Source: Fen-999 sp041480065 (GTDB taxonomy: Bacteria; Pseudomonadota; Gammaproteobacteria; Burkholderiales; Rhodocyclaceae). Taken from it: a stretch of DNA of 64,000 nucleotides. Positions 49,117 through 57,504 of the stretch are shown here, piece by piece (position 1 is the first letter of the stretch; each line of letters opens with the position of its first letter). Under the pieces are notes generated by a model. That model worked only from the letters and a program-made list of their open reading frames with translations. It searched no databases and was not told where the DNA came from. The DNA lies in NCBI GenBank assembly GCA_041480065.1, contig JBGOZF010000003.1:1-64000 (forward strand). The letters are read 5' to 3'. The position numbers and the translations under genes were made by a program.

Positions 49117-49145
49117 AGTATCCCAGAAACCGTTGTGCGATGCAA
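49117..49145 (-). promoter_or_regulatory. Promoter of the candidate small RNA (extended -10)
   Basis: On the minus strand, TTGCAT (49140-49145), a 17-base spacer and TGGGATACT (extended -10 TGn plus GATACT at 49117-49122). Predicted transcription start is near 49110. Confidence 0.55.
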
Positions 49146-49336
49146 GAAATTTTGCATGGCACCAACTAGAGATCCGATGAGCATCAGCCAATAAGATATT
49201 GTTGTTATTTACAATATTTGGCAATCGTATTTCGTACGGTTACGATCAAAAGTACTATTGTTGCCTTGCCGCAACAGTCGATTTCCGCGGAATCGGACGA
49301 CGATTAGAATGTCGATGATTAGAGAAGGAGCAATCG

Positions 49337-49753
49337 ATGGAGTGCACAGTACGCTGGCACGATGGCATGAGCTTCATCGCCGAAACCGGCAGCGGGCATC
49401 TTGTCGCGATGGATGGCGCCCCGGACGCCGGCGGTCGCAATCTGGCGCCACGGCCAATGGAGCTCATGCTGGCTGGTGCCGGCGGTTGCACCGCCTTCGA
49501 TGTCGTCCTGATCCTCAAGCGTGGCCGCCAGGACGTATCCGGCTGCGAGCTGAGACTGACGGCCGAACGCGCCGAGTCCGACCCGAAGGTCTTCACCCGA
49601 ATACATTTCCACTTCACGGTGCGCGGTCACAGTCTCAAGCCCGATTCGGTCGAGCGGGCAATCAAGCTGTCCGCGGAGAAATACTGCTCGGCCTCCATCA
49701 TGCTCGGCAAGACGGCCGAGATGAGCCACAGATGGGAGATTGTTGAGACTTAG
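49337..49753 (+). CDS. OsmC-family protein (peroxiredoxin-like thiol protein)
   Basis: A 138-aa protein. RPMELMLAGAGGCTAFDVVLIL carries the conserved first Cys, and LSAEKYCSASIMLGKTAE the second, as in YhfA/OsmC-like proteins. Members reduce organic hydroperoxides, although the YhfA branch is less well defined. GAAGGAGCAATCG precedes the ATG. Its stop overlaps the convergent coq7 stop by 4 bases. Confidence 0.92.
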   Translation: MECTVRWHDGMSFIAETGSGHLVAMDGAPDAGGRNLAPRPMELMLAGAGGCTAFDVVLILKRGRQDVSGCELRLTAERAESDPKVFTRIHFHFTVRGHSLKPDSVERAIKLSAEKYCSASIMLGKTAEMSHRWEIVET

Positions 49754-50370
49754 ATCCAGTACGCGGTCGAAGTCATGACCTTCGACATGATCGACATGGC
49801 CAGTTTCACCGGGCGCGGCAGTTCCCGCGCGCCAAGCTTGACGGCGGTCTCGGCGTGGCGGATTTCGTCGGATCGCATCTGGGTCAGGACCGCCTGAGAG
49901 CGCAGATCGGCCGCCGGCAAGCCAACCAGATGCCTGTCGAGATGTGCCTCGACCTGCCTTTCGGTTTCGGCAAGAAAACCCAGGCTCCACTCCTCGCCCA
50001 AGCCACCGGCTGCCACACCAATTGTCAGCGAACCCGCATACCAAAGCGGATTCAGGAAACTCTTGCGGCCGCCCAGTTCGGCGATCCGTCGTTCCGTCCA
50101 GTTGAGGTGCTCGGTTTCCTCGCTCGCCGCTTGCGCCAAAGCTTGCCGGACGGCCGGATTGCGGCTGCCGACGGCTTGCCCTTGATATAGCGCCTGGGCG
50201 CAAACCTCGCCAACGTGATTGATCCGCATGAGCGCTGCCGAATGGCGACGCTCGGAATCATTGAGGACAGCGTCCGGCTGGTCATCGCCCGGCATCGGCC
50301 GGGTCGTTGGCGCGGGCGCAAACACGGTTCGCAAGGCCTTGTCGAACTCGACTATCAGTGCATCGACCAT
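49750..50370 (-). CDS. coq7: Demethoxyubiquinone hydroxylase Coq7
   Basis: A 206-aa di-iron protein. Iron ligands: NHVGEVCAQALYQGQ, SEETEHLNWTERRIAE (ExxH), then ETERQVEAHLDRH and SDEIRHAETAVKLG (ExxH). It performs the penultimate hydroxylation in aerobic ubiquinone synthesis. Its ATG overlaps the stop of the CNP1-like gene (ATGA at 50368-50372), which fixes the start. Confidence 0.96.
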   Translation of the reverse strand: MVDALIVEFDKALRTVFAPAPTTRPMPGDDQPDAVLNDSERRHSAALMRINHVGEVCAQALYQGQAVGSRNPAVRQALAQAASEETEHLNWTERRIAELGGRKSFLNPLWYAGSLTIGVAAGGLGEEWSLGFLAETERQVEAHLDRHLVGLPAADLRSQAVLTQMRSDEIRHAETAVKLGARELPRPVKLAMSIMSKVMTSTAYWI

Positions 50371-50915
50371 CACGGCACCAGCGGATGCTTGCCGCGCCGC
50401 AAGGCATTGCGGCCTTCCTCGGCGGTGTTGATGGGTGTGCCGACAGGGCACAGGAAATCGCGGTTGAGGGCGGCATGGTGGCGGTTAACCGTCTTGTTCT
50501 CGATAGGTCGCCAGTCGCTACGTTGAGCCTTGGCCCAGGTGCCATCTGCGCGTCCGGTCGCATAGAGCCTGTATTCGTTGGCTCCGCAGCGAATCCCCTC
50601 ATAGCTGACGTTCGTCGCTCCGCCGGCAGTCTTCACCACCAACGTATAGCGTACGACGCCGTCCTTGCCCACCGAGAGCGAAGCCCCATCGACGAAGAAA
50701 TGGTTGGTCGCGATCGGGCTGACGTAGAACTCGATCAAGTCGGCGTCCTTCGGGTACGCGGGCAGAGTCGCCGACTCCTCGACCTGCTCGGACTCGTTGT
50801 AGTCGCTGCCGGCGCGCTTATGAAAACCCACTGCCTCGCCGATCTCGGCGCACGCAAAGACGGGACATAGACACAGCAACCAAAGGCAGTAACGCACGCA
50901 GCTATTCCTCGACAT
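50370..50915 (-). CDS. CNP1-like family exported protein
   Basis: A 181-aa protein. Signal peptide YCLWLLCLCPVFACA is followed by an acidic region and a core with DLIEFYVSPIATNHFFVDGA, SLSVGKDGVVRYTLVVKTAG and GATNVSYEGIRC, features of CNP1-like proteins of betaproteobacteria. Function is unknown. It overlaps rppH by 14 bp and coq7 by ATGA. Confidence 0.85.
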   Translation of the reverse strand: MSRNSCVRYCLWLLCLCPVFACAEIGEAVGFHKRAGSDYNESEQVEESATLPAYPKDADLIEFYVSPIATNHFFVDGASLSVGKDGVVRYTLVVKTAGGATNVSYEGIRCGANEYRLYATGRADGTWAKAQRSDWRPIENKTVNRHHAALNRDFLCPVGTPINTAEEGRNALRRGKHPLVP

Positions 50916-51414
50916 GCTGACGCGATTTCTGCTCGCCCGGACGACTGACCAGGAAGCGCGAAAGCTCGTTCAGGGCCTGCTCGTACACGGTTCGCTTGAA
51001 CTCGATGACCGACTCCAGCGGTACCCAGTAATCGCTCCAGCGCCAGGCGTCGAACTCGGGGTGTTCGGTCGCCCGCAGGCTGACATCCGAGTCACGACCG
51101 ATCAATCGCAGCAGGAACCAGATCTGCTTCTGGCCCTTGTAGGTGCCGCGCCATTCGCGGCGGACCCATTGCTTGGGCACTTCGTAGCGCAGCCAGTCGC
51201 GCGTGCGGCCGAGGATACGGACATGTTCCGGCTGCAACCCGATCTCTTCCTGCAACTCGCGGAACATGGCCTGTTCGGGCGTTTCGCCCTTCTTGATGCC
51301 CCCTTGCGGGAACTGCCAGGAATGCTCGCGGATGCGCTTGCCCCAGAAGACTTCGTTGTGCTGATTGACCAGAACAATGCCGACGTTCGGGCGATAACCT
51401 TCCCGGTCGAGCAT
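50902..51414 (-). CDS. rppH: RNA pyrophosphohydrolase
   Basis: A 170-aa Nudix enzyme. It starts MLDREGYRPNVGIVLVNQ. The Nudix box GGIKKGETPEQAMFRELQEE followed by IGL is complete. It removes pyrophosphate from mRNA 5' ends and so triggers decay. The ATG at 51414 is chosen because the family begins at this residue. It is divergent from proS. Confidence 0.97.
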   Translation of the reverse strand: MLDREGYRPNVGIVLVNQHNEVFWGKRIREHSWQFPQGGIKKGETPEQAMFRELQEEIGLQPEHVRILGRTRDWLRYEVPKQWVRREWRGTYKGQKQIWFLLRLIGRDSDVSLRATEHPEFDAWRWSDYWVPLESVIEFKRTVYEQALNELSRFLVSRPGEQKSRQHVEE

Positions 51415-51522
51415 GATGCAACCTTCAAATGTTTGACTAATTGCAATTCTTTCATAGATGGGACGGCATGGAAAGGACGCCGGCAACTGTAAAATGGGCG
51501 CTTTCCCCGCCCACACTAAACC

Positions 51523-53238
51523 ATGCGCGCCAGTCAATTTTTCATCGCCACGCTCAAGGAAGCTCCTGCCGACGCGGAGGTCGTCAGCCAGAAACTCATG
51601 CTGCGCGCCGGCATGATCAAGCGCCTCGCCGCCGGCATCTACACCTGGATGCCGATGGGTTTGCGGGTGGTACGAAAGGTGGAGCGTATCGTGCGCGAGG
51701 AAATGGACCGCGCCGGTGCCGTCGAACTCTTCATGCCGGCCGTACAGCCCGCCGAGCTCTGGCAGGAATCGGGCCGCTGGGAGAAGTACGGCCCCGAACT
51801 GCTGCGCTTCAAGGATCGGCACAGCCGTGATTTCGTCATCGGCCCCACGCACGAGGAGGTCATCACCGACATCGTCCGGCGCGAGATCAGGAGCTACCGG
51901 CAGTTGCCGAAACACTTCTACCAGATCCAGACCAAGTTCCGCGACGAGATCCGGCCTCGCTTCGGCGTCATGCGCGGACGCGAGTTCACGATGAAGGACG
52001 GCTATTCCTTCCACGCCGGCTTCGAGGACCTGGAGCGCGAATACGCCAACATGTACGCGACCTACACGCGCATCTTCAGCCGCCTGGGTCTCCAGTTCCG
52101 CGCCGTCGCCGCCGACACCGGCTCGATCGGCGGCACCGGCTCGCATGAGTTCCACGTGCTCGCCGAGTCGGGCGAGGACGCGATCGCCTTCTGCCCGGAT
52201 TCCGACTACGCCGCCAACGTCGAGCTCGCCGAGGCGCTCGCACCCACGGCCGCGCGCGGTGCGACCATCGAGGCGCTGGAGAAGAAGGCCACGCCGGGCA
52301 AGATCCGCTGCGAGGATGTCGCCGACTACCTCGGCACCGCCCTGACGCGCACCGTCAAGGCCATCGCGGTGATGCACGACGATGAATTCACGCTGCTGCT
52401 GATTCGCGGCGACCACAACCTGAACGAAGTGAAAGTGAGCAAGCTGCCCGGCATGGATCCCTTCCGCTTCGCCACCGACGAGGAAGTGGAGCGCCATCTC
52501 GGCTGCCGGCCCGGCTACATCGGCCCGATGGGCGTCGATCGTGCCAAGGTGCGCATCATCGCCGACCGTACCGTGGCCGCCATGGACAACTTCGTCTGCG
52601 GCGCCAACGAGGCCGGCTACCATCTGACCGGCGCCAACTGGGGCCGCGATTTGCCCGAGCCGGATGCCATCGCCGATATCCGCAATGTCGTCGCCGGCGA
52701 CGCCTCGCCCGACGGTAAGGGCAGCCTCGAACTCTGCCGCGGCATCGAAGTCGGCCATATCTTCCAGTTGCGCACCACGTATGCGGAGGCGCTCCAGTGC
52801 AAGTTCCTCGACGAGCAGGGCAAGGAACGCATCATGGAAATGGGCTGCTACGGCATCGGTGTCACCCGCATCGTCGGCGCCGCCATCGAGCAGGGCAATG
52901 ACGAACGCGGTATCGTCTTCCCGGCGGGCATTGCACCCTTCGAATTGGTCATCGTGCCCATGGGCGCCGCCAAATCGCAGGCGGTGCGCGACGCGGCGGA
53001 AAAGGTCTACCGCGAACTGCGCGTAGCGGGGGTGGATGTAATCCTCGACGACCGCGACGAACGGCCGGGCTCGATGCTTGCCGACTGGGAGCTGATCGGG
53101 ATACCCCACCGCATCGTCATCGGCGAGCGCGGCCTCAAGGAAGGCGTCGCGGAATTCCAGAGCCGCCGCGATGCGCAGGCAACCAAGGTACCGCTGGCGG
53201 AGATAGCGGCGCTGGCTCGCAGCAGGATATGCGACTAG
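51523..53238 (+). CDS. proS: Prolyl-tRNA synthetase
   Basis: 571 aa, prokaryote-type with an editing (INS) domain between motifs 2 and 3. Visible features include GMIKRLAAGIYTWMPMGLRV, FVIGPTHEEVITDIVR, KFRDEIRPRFGVMRGREFTM (motif 2), AAVADTGSIGGTGSHEFHVL-type sequence and MGCYGIGVTRIVGA (motif 3). It charges tRNA-Pro. The 3' end overlaps the lytic transglycosylase gene by 10 bases. Confidence 0.98.
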   Translation: MRASQFFIATLKEAPADAEVVSQKLMLRAGMIKRLAAGIYTWMPMGLRVVRKVERIVREEMDRAGAVELFMPAVQPAELWQESGRWEKYGPELLRFKDRHSRDFVIGPTHEEVITDIVRREIRSYRQLPKHFYQIQTKFRDEIRPRFGVMRGREFTMKDGYSFHAGFEDLEREYANMYATYTRIFSRLGLQFRAVAADTGSIGGTGSHEFHVLAESGEDAIAFCPDSDYAANVELAEALAPTAARGATIEALEKKATPGKIRCEDVADYLGTALTRTVKAIAVMHDDEFTLLLIRGDHNLNEVKVSKLPGMDPFRFATDEEVERHLGCRPGYIGPMGVDRAKVRIIADRTVAAMDNFVCGANEAGYHLTGANWGRDLPEPDAIADIRNVVAGDASPDGKGSLELCRGIEVGHIFQLRTTYAEALQCKFLDEQGKERIMEMGCYGIGVTRIVGAAIEQGNDERGIVFPAGIAPFELVIVPMGAAKSQAVRDAAEKVYRELRVAGVDVILDDRDERPGSMLADWELIGIPHRIVIGERGLKEGVAEFQSRRDAQATKVPLAEIAALARSRICD

Positions 53239-53834
53239 GCCTTCTGCTGGCCGTGCTGCTCGCAGCCGGCCAGGCTTGGGCAGGCGCGCAACAATACGAA
53301 CCCTTGGCCGCCAGCGTGCAGGCCGCCCTGCACGCTGCCATCGCCGACCGGGCCGCTCCGGAACCGAAGTTCCCCAGCATGCGTGAGAAGATCGATTGGC
53401 TGACCGAAATGTCGCGGCGCATGGAGAAGCGCATTCCGGACCGCAAGGCCCGGCTCGAATTCCTGAAGACCGTGTATTACGAGGCCCAGCGCTCCGGACT
53501 CGATCCCCAACTTGTCCTCGGGCTGATCCAGGTCGAAAGCGCATTTCGCAAGTACGCGGTGTCTTCGGCCGGCGCCCGCGGCTACATGCAGGTGATGCCC
53601 TTCTGGATCAAGCTGATCGGCAACGGCGATCAAAACCTGTTTCATCTGCGCACCAACCTTCGTTACGGCTGCACGATCCTGCGCCACTATCTCGACATCG
53701 AGAAGGGCGACCTCTACCGGGCGCTTGGCCGCTACAACGGCAGCCTCGGTGCTCAGGAATATCCGAACATGGTGCGCGCCGCGTGGCAGAAGCAGTGGGG
53801 CTGGGTGCCGCGGGACGTCCAGGCCGCCCGCTGA
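53229..53834 (+). CDS. Lytic transglycosylase, SLT domain
   Basis: A 201-aa protein. Signal peptide MRLGLLLAVLLAAGQAWA precedes a helical segment and the goose-lysozyme-like SLT domain. Catalytic Glu lies in LGLIQVESAFRKYAVSSAGA, followed by RGYMQVMPFW and LRYGCTILRHYLD, then ALGRYNGSLG. It cleaves peptidoglycan glycan strands, leaving 1,6-anhydro ends. It overlaps proS and converges on ffh with 6 bases between stops. Confidence 0.93.
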   Translation: MRLGLLLAVLLAAGQAWAGAQQYEPLAASVQAALHAAIADRAAPEPKFPSMREKIDWLTEMSRRMEKRIPDRKARLEFLKTVYYEAQRSGLDPQLVLGLIQVESAFRKYAVSSAGARGYMQVMPFWIKLIGNGDQNLFHLRTNLRYGCTILRHYLDIEKGDLYRALGRYNGSLGAQEYPNMVRAAWQKQWGWVPRDVQAAR

Positions 53835-53840
53835 CCGCGT

Positions 53841-55196
53841 CTAGCGCATGCCGGGCAGCATGCCCTTCATGCCGCGCATCATCTTCGCCATCCCACCCTT
53901 GGAGAACTGTTTCATCATCTTCTGCGTCTGCTCGAACTGGTTGAGCAGACGATTGACCTCCTGCACCTGAACTCCGGCACCGGTGGCGATGCGCCGCTTG
54001 CGGCTGGCCTTGATGAGTTCGGGCTTGGTCCGCTCGGTGGGCGTCATGGAATTGATGATGCCTTCGATGCGCCGGATCGACTTGTCGTCCGCGCCGCTGC
54101 CCGCCTGCTGGGCGAGCTGGCCGAACTGGGCTGGCAGCTTGTCGAGCAATGACGACAGCCCGCCCATCTTGCGCATCTGGCCGATCTGGTCCTTGAAGTC
54201 GTTGAGATCGAAGCCCTTGCCGGACTTGACCTTCCTGACCAGATCCTGCGCCTTCTCCTGATCGACGCTGCGATGAGCCTCTTCCACCAGGCCGAGGATG
54301 TCGCCCATGCCCAGGATACGCGCCGCCATGCGCTCGGGATGGAACTCTTCGATGCCGGTCAGCTTCTCGCCGATGCCGGAGAACTTGATCGGCTTGCCCG
54401 TCACATGGCGCACCGAAAGCGCGGCACCGCCCCGGGCGTCGCCATCGAGCTTGGTCAGGATGACGCCGGTAAGCGGCAGCGCCTCGCCGAAGGCCTTGGC
54501 GGTGTTGACGGCGTCCTGACCCAGCATCGCGTCGACCACGAACAGGGTTTCGATGGGCTTCAGGGCAGCGTGAAGCTCGCGCACCTCGGCCATCATGGCT
54601 TCATCGATGGCAAGCCGTCCGGCGGTGTCGACGAACAGCACGTCGTGATAGTGCTTGCGAGCGTAGTCGAGGGCAGCGAGGGCAATGTCGAGCGGCTTCT
54701 GGCCAACCGACGAAGGAAAGAAATCCATGCCGGCCTGTGCCGAAACCGTCTTCAACTGTTCGATGGCGGCGGGACGATAGACGTCGCAACTGACCGCCAG
54801 CACCTTCTTCTTCTGGCGTTCCTTGAGCCACTTGCCGAGTTTGGCCGTGGTCGTGGTCTTGCCGGCGCCTTGCAGGCCGGCCATCAGGATCACGGCCGGT
54901 GGCTGCGTAGCGAGATTCAGGCCGGCACTCTGCCCGCCCATGAGTTCGGTCAGTTCGCGATGCACCACGCCGACCAGCGCCTGGCCGGGCGTCAGGGAAC
55001 CGACGACATCCTGACCGACCGCCTTCTCCTTGACCCGAGCGATGAACTCCTTCACCACAGGCAGCGCGACGTCCGCCTCAAGCAAAGCCATGCGTACCTC
55101 GCGCAGCATCTCGGTGATGTTGTCGTCGGTCAGGCGAGCCTGGCCGCGCAAGGTCTTGACGACGCGGGCCAGCCGTTGAGTCAGGTTATCCAGCAT
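53841..55196 (-). CDS. ffh: Signal recognition particle protein Ffh
   Basis: A 451-aa protein. The N domain is followed by G-domain motifs LMAGLQGAGKTTTTAKLGKW (P loop), SCDVYRPAAIEQLK, FVDTAGRLAIDE, LTKLDGDARGG and GTGEK-like KFSGIGEKL. The C-terminal Met-rich M domain (GGMAKMMRGMKGMLPGMR) binds 4.5S RNA and signal peptides. It targets membrane proteins with FtsY. It is divergent from ypjD. Confidence 0.98.
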   Translation of the reverse strand: MLDNLTQRLARVVKTLRGQARLTDDNITEMLREVRMALLEADVALPVVKEFIARVKEKAVGQDVVGSLTPGQALVGVVHRELTELMGGQSAGLNLATQPPAVILMAGLQGAGKTTTTAKLGKWLKERQKKKVLAVSCDVYRPAAIEQLKTVSAQAGMDFFPSSVGQKPLDIALAALDYARKHYHDVLFVDTAGRLAIDEAMMAEVRELHAALKPIETLFVVDAMLGQDAVNTAKAFGEALPLTGVILTKLDGDARGGAALSVRHVTGKPIKFSGIGEKLTGIEEFHPERMAARILGMGDILGLVEEAHRSVDQEKAQDLVRKVKSGKGFDLNDFKDQIGQMRKMGGLSSLLDKLPAQFGQLAQQAGSGADDKSIRRIEGIINSMTPTERTKPELIKASRKRRIATGAGVQVQEVNRLLNQFEQTQKMMKQFSKGGMAKMMRGMKGMLPGMR

Positions 55197-55237
55197 GGAT
55201 TGGGGTTCGGGAAAGGGGAATCAGGTAGACTTGCGGA

Positions 55238-56068
55238 ATGCCATCGATTTTACTGCATCTGACCGCCGCCACCCTTTACGCAGGACTTGCCGCCGTCTCC
55301 TGGCACAACCGGTGGCGCGGACCGGCTCTGGATCGGCCGGCCGCAGGCCTCAGCCATTGGGAGCGGACCTGGCTGCTCGGCGCCATGATCGCCCATGGAG
55401 CGACGCTCGGGGTTGGAATCTTTCCGGGCAATGCGATGCACTTCGGTTTCTCGATCGCCATTTCGATGATTCTTTGGCTCGCCATCGCCTTCTACTGGAT
55501 CGAGAGCTTCTATACGCGCATGGAAGGCCTGCAGATGCTCAGCCTGCCGATTGCTGCCGTGGCCGTGCTGCTACCCACAGTTTTCCCCGGTCAACACCTG
55601 CTGGCCAACGCTGATTCGGTGCAGTTCCGCCTCCACTTCCTGATCGCGATGCTGGCCTACAGCCTGTTTACGCTGGCAGCCCTGCACGCGATCCTGATGG
55701 CGGTGGCCGAAAGACGGCTGCATCGGGGCAAATTGACCCCGCTGCTGGCCAGCCTGCCACCGCTCCTAACGATGGAGACCTTGTTGTTCCGGCTAATCCA
55801 CATCGCCTTCGCCCTTCTGACGCTGACGCTCGCCACCGGTATCCTGTTCTCCGAAACACTATTCGGGAAGGCCCTCACCTTCAATCACAAGACGATCTTC
55901 GCCATCCTGTCGTGGATCATCTTTGCCCATCTGCTGATCGGGCGACATTTCCGGGGTTGGCGTGGCCGCACGGCGTTGCGTTGGACCCTGGCCGGATTCT
56001 TTGCCCTGCTGCTTGCCTATATCGGCACCCGCTTCGTGCTGGAAGTCATTCTCGGCCGCGCGGCTTGA
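55238..56068 (+). CDS. ypjD: Cytochrome c assembly (CcsA/HemX-like) inner-membrane protein YpjD
   Basis: A 276-aa protein with eight predicted helices. The pattern FRLHFLIAMLAYSLFTLAAL, METLLFRLIHIAFALLTLTL and FNHKTIFAILSWIIFAHLLI with conserved His residues is the CcsA/YpjD family. The family handles heme in cytochrome maturation. YpjD itself is not well defined. The ffh-ypjD divergent pair followed by a CorC/HlyC gene is a frequent proteobacterial arrangement. Confidence 0.92.
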   Translation: MPSILLHLTAATLYAGLAAVSWHNRWRGPALDRPAAGLSHWERTWLLGAMIAHGATLGVGIFPGNAMHFGFSIAISMILWLAIAFYWIESFYTRMEGLQMLSLPIAAVAVLLPTVFPGQHLLANADSVQFRLHFLIAMLAYSLFTLAALHAILMAVAERRLHRGKLTPLLASLPPLLTMETLLFRLIHIAFALLTLTLATGILFSETLFGKALTFNHKTIFAILSWIIFAHLLIGRHFRGWRGRTALRWTLAGFFALLLAYIGTRFVLEVILGRAA

Positions 56069-56122
56069 CAGGCCCCGGCCGCGCCGAAATACTCTTTCCA
56101 ATCCACCTCTCGCGCATTCCAC

Positions 56123-57400
56123 GTGGACGATATTCCGCTGACGGCATTGGGTCTGGTCCTCGTGGTGCTGCTCGCGCTGTCGGGCTTTTTCGCCATGGCC
56201 GAGACGGCCATGATGGCAAGCAATCGATACCGCCTGCGGGCACGTGCCGATCAGCATCACACCGGTGCCAGGCTGGCGCTGGCATTGCTGGGCCAAACCG
56301 ACAAACTGCTCGGCGTCATCCTGTTGTTCAACACCCTGATAAACGCCGGCATCGCCACGCTGGCGGGATACATGGCGGTCGAGATGGTCGGCAACGAGGA
56401 ATGGGCGCTCGGGGTGGGCACCCTGGTCATCTCGTTCCTTATCCTGGTCTTCGCGGAAATCACACCCAAGGTAATCGGGGCCAGTTACCCGGACAAGCTG
56501 GCGATGGGCTCGGCCTATGTGCTGACACCGATTCTGACCGCATGCAAACCGGTCGTTTCCTTCATCAATCTCTTCGTCGCCGGCTTGCTGCGCGTCCTGC
56601 ATCTGCGTCCCTCCGGCGACAGCGCGACCCAGCCTCTATCGGCGGATGAACTACGCGCCCTGGTGCTCGAAGCCGGACATGCGGCACCCAAACAGCACCG
56701 CGACATCCTGATCAACATGTTCGACCTGGAGCGGGTCACCGTCGAGGACATCATGGTGCCCCGAGGTGAGATCGAGTTCATCGACATCAAGACCCCGATT
56801 GAGGAAATCCAGGCGCAACTGGCCACCAGCTACCATACCCGCCTGCCGGTGGTCGCCGGCGATCCTGGCAACGTGATCGGCGTGTTGCACCAGCGCCGTC
56901 TGCTGGCCAGCATCCTGCACGAACCGTTGCTGGATACGGGCGTCCTGCGTCAGCAGCTTGCCAAGCCCTATTTCATCCCGGCCGCGACCCAGGTCTATGC
57001 TCAATTGCAGTTCTTCCGGGAGAACCGTCAACGCATGGGCCTGGTCGTCGACGAGTATGGCGAACTGCAAGGCCTGGTGACTCTGGAAGACATCATCGAG
57101 GAGATCGTCGGCAAATTCACTACCAGCATTCCCGGGGCTAACGCCGAGTCCTCGTGGGATGCCGATGGCACTGTGCTGGTGGACGGCGGCCGCAGCCTGC
57201 GCGAGATCAATCGCCTGCTCGACCTCGAACTGCCACTGGACGGCCCCAAGACCCTGAGTGGCCTGATCGTCGACTATCTGCAGGACATCCCGGAAACGGA
57301 CATTTGCCTCAGAATCGCCGGGGTAGCCATGGAAATCGTGCAAACTCAGGATCGCCGGATCAAGATCGTCAAGCTCTATCGCCCGGAGAAGGCCGAATAG
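56123..57400 (+). CDS. HlyC/CorC (CNNM-CBS) family transporter, CorB-like
   Basis: A 425-aa protein from the GTG at 56123. N-terminal CNNM/DUF21 domain has LLALSGFFAMAETAMMASNR and three or four helices. Two CBS domains follow (VEDIMVPRGEIEFIDI and the LPVVAGDPGNVIGVLHQRRL region), then EYGELQGLVTLEDIIEEIVG and a C-terminal CorC_HlyC domain. Members act in Mg2+/Co2+ transport or its regulation. Length is typical of CorB. Confidence 0.92.
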   Translation: MDDIPLTALGLVLVVLLALSGFFAMAETAMMASNRYRLRARADQHHTGARLALALLGQTDKLLGVILLFNTLINAGIATLAGYMAVEMVGNEEWALGVGTLVISFLILVFAEITPKVIGASYPDKLAMGSAYVLTPILTACKPVVSFINLFVAGLLRVLHLRPSGDSATQPLSADELRALVLEAGHAAPKQHRDILINMFDLERVTVEDIMVPRGEIEFIDIKTPIEEIQAQLATSYHTRLPVVAGDPGNVIGVLHQRRLLASILHEPLLDTGVLRQQLAKPYFIPAATQVYAQLQFFRENRQRMGLVVDEYGELQGLVTLEDIIEEIVGKFTTSIPGANAESSWDADGTVLVDGGRSLREINRLLDLELPLDGPKTLSGLIVDYLQDIPETDICLRIAGVAMEIVQTQDRRIKIVKLYRPEKAE

Positions 57401-57504
57401 GGCCATTTTCGCCCGCGTTGGCGTCTTTACAAAACGGCGCCGGACGGGCATCATCATTTAGATATACTTGGCATAAGACGGGCCGGGGCCGATAACCACT
57501 TTCG

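Noticed and set aside
50902..53544. An 880-codon minus-strand frame including rppH
   Set aside because: The part above 51414 is antisense to proS, and rppH alone has the expected length.
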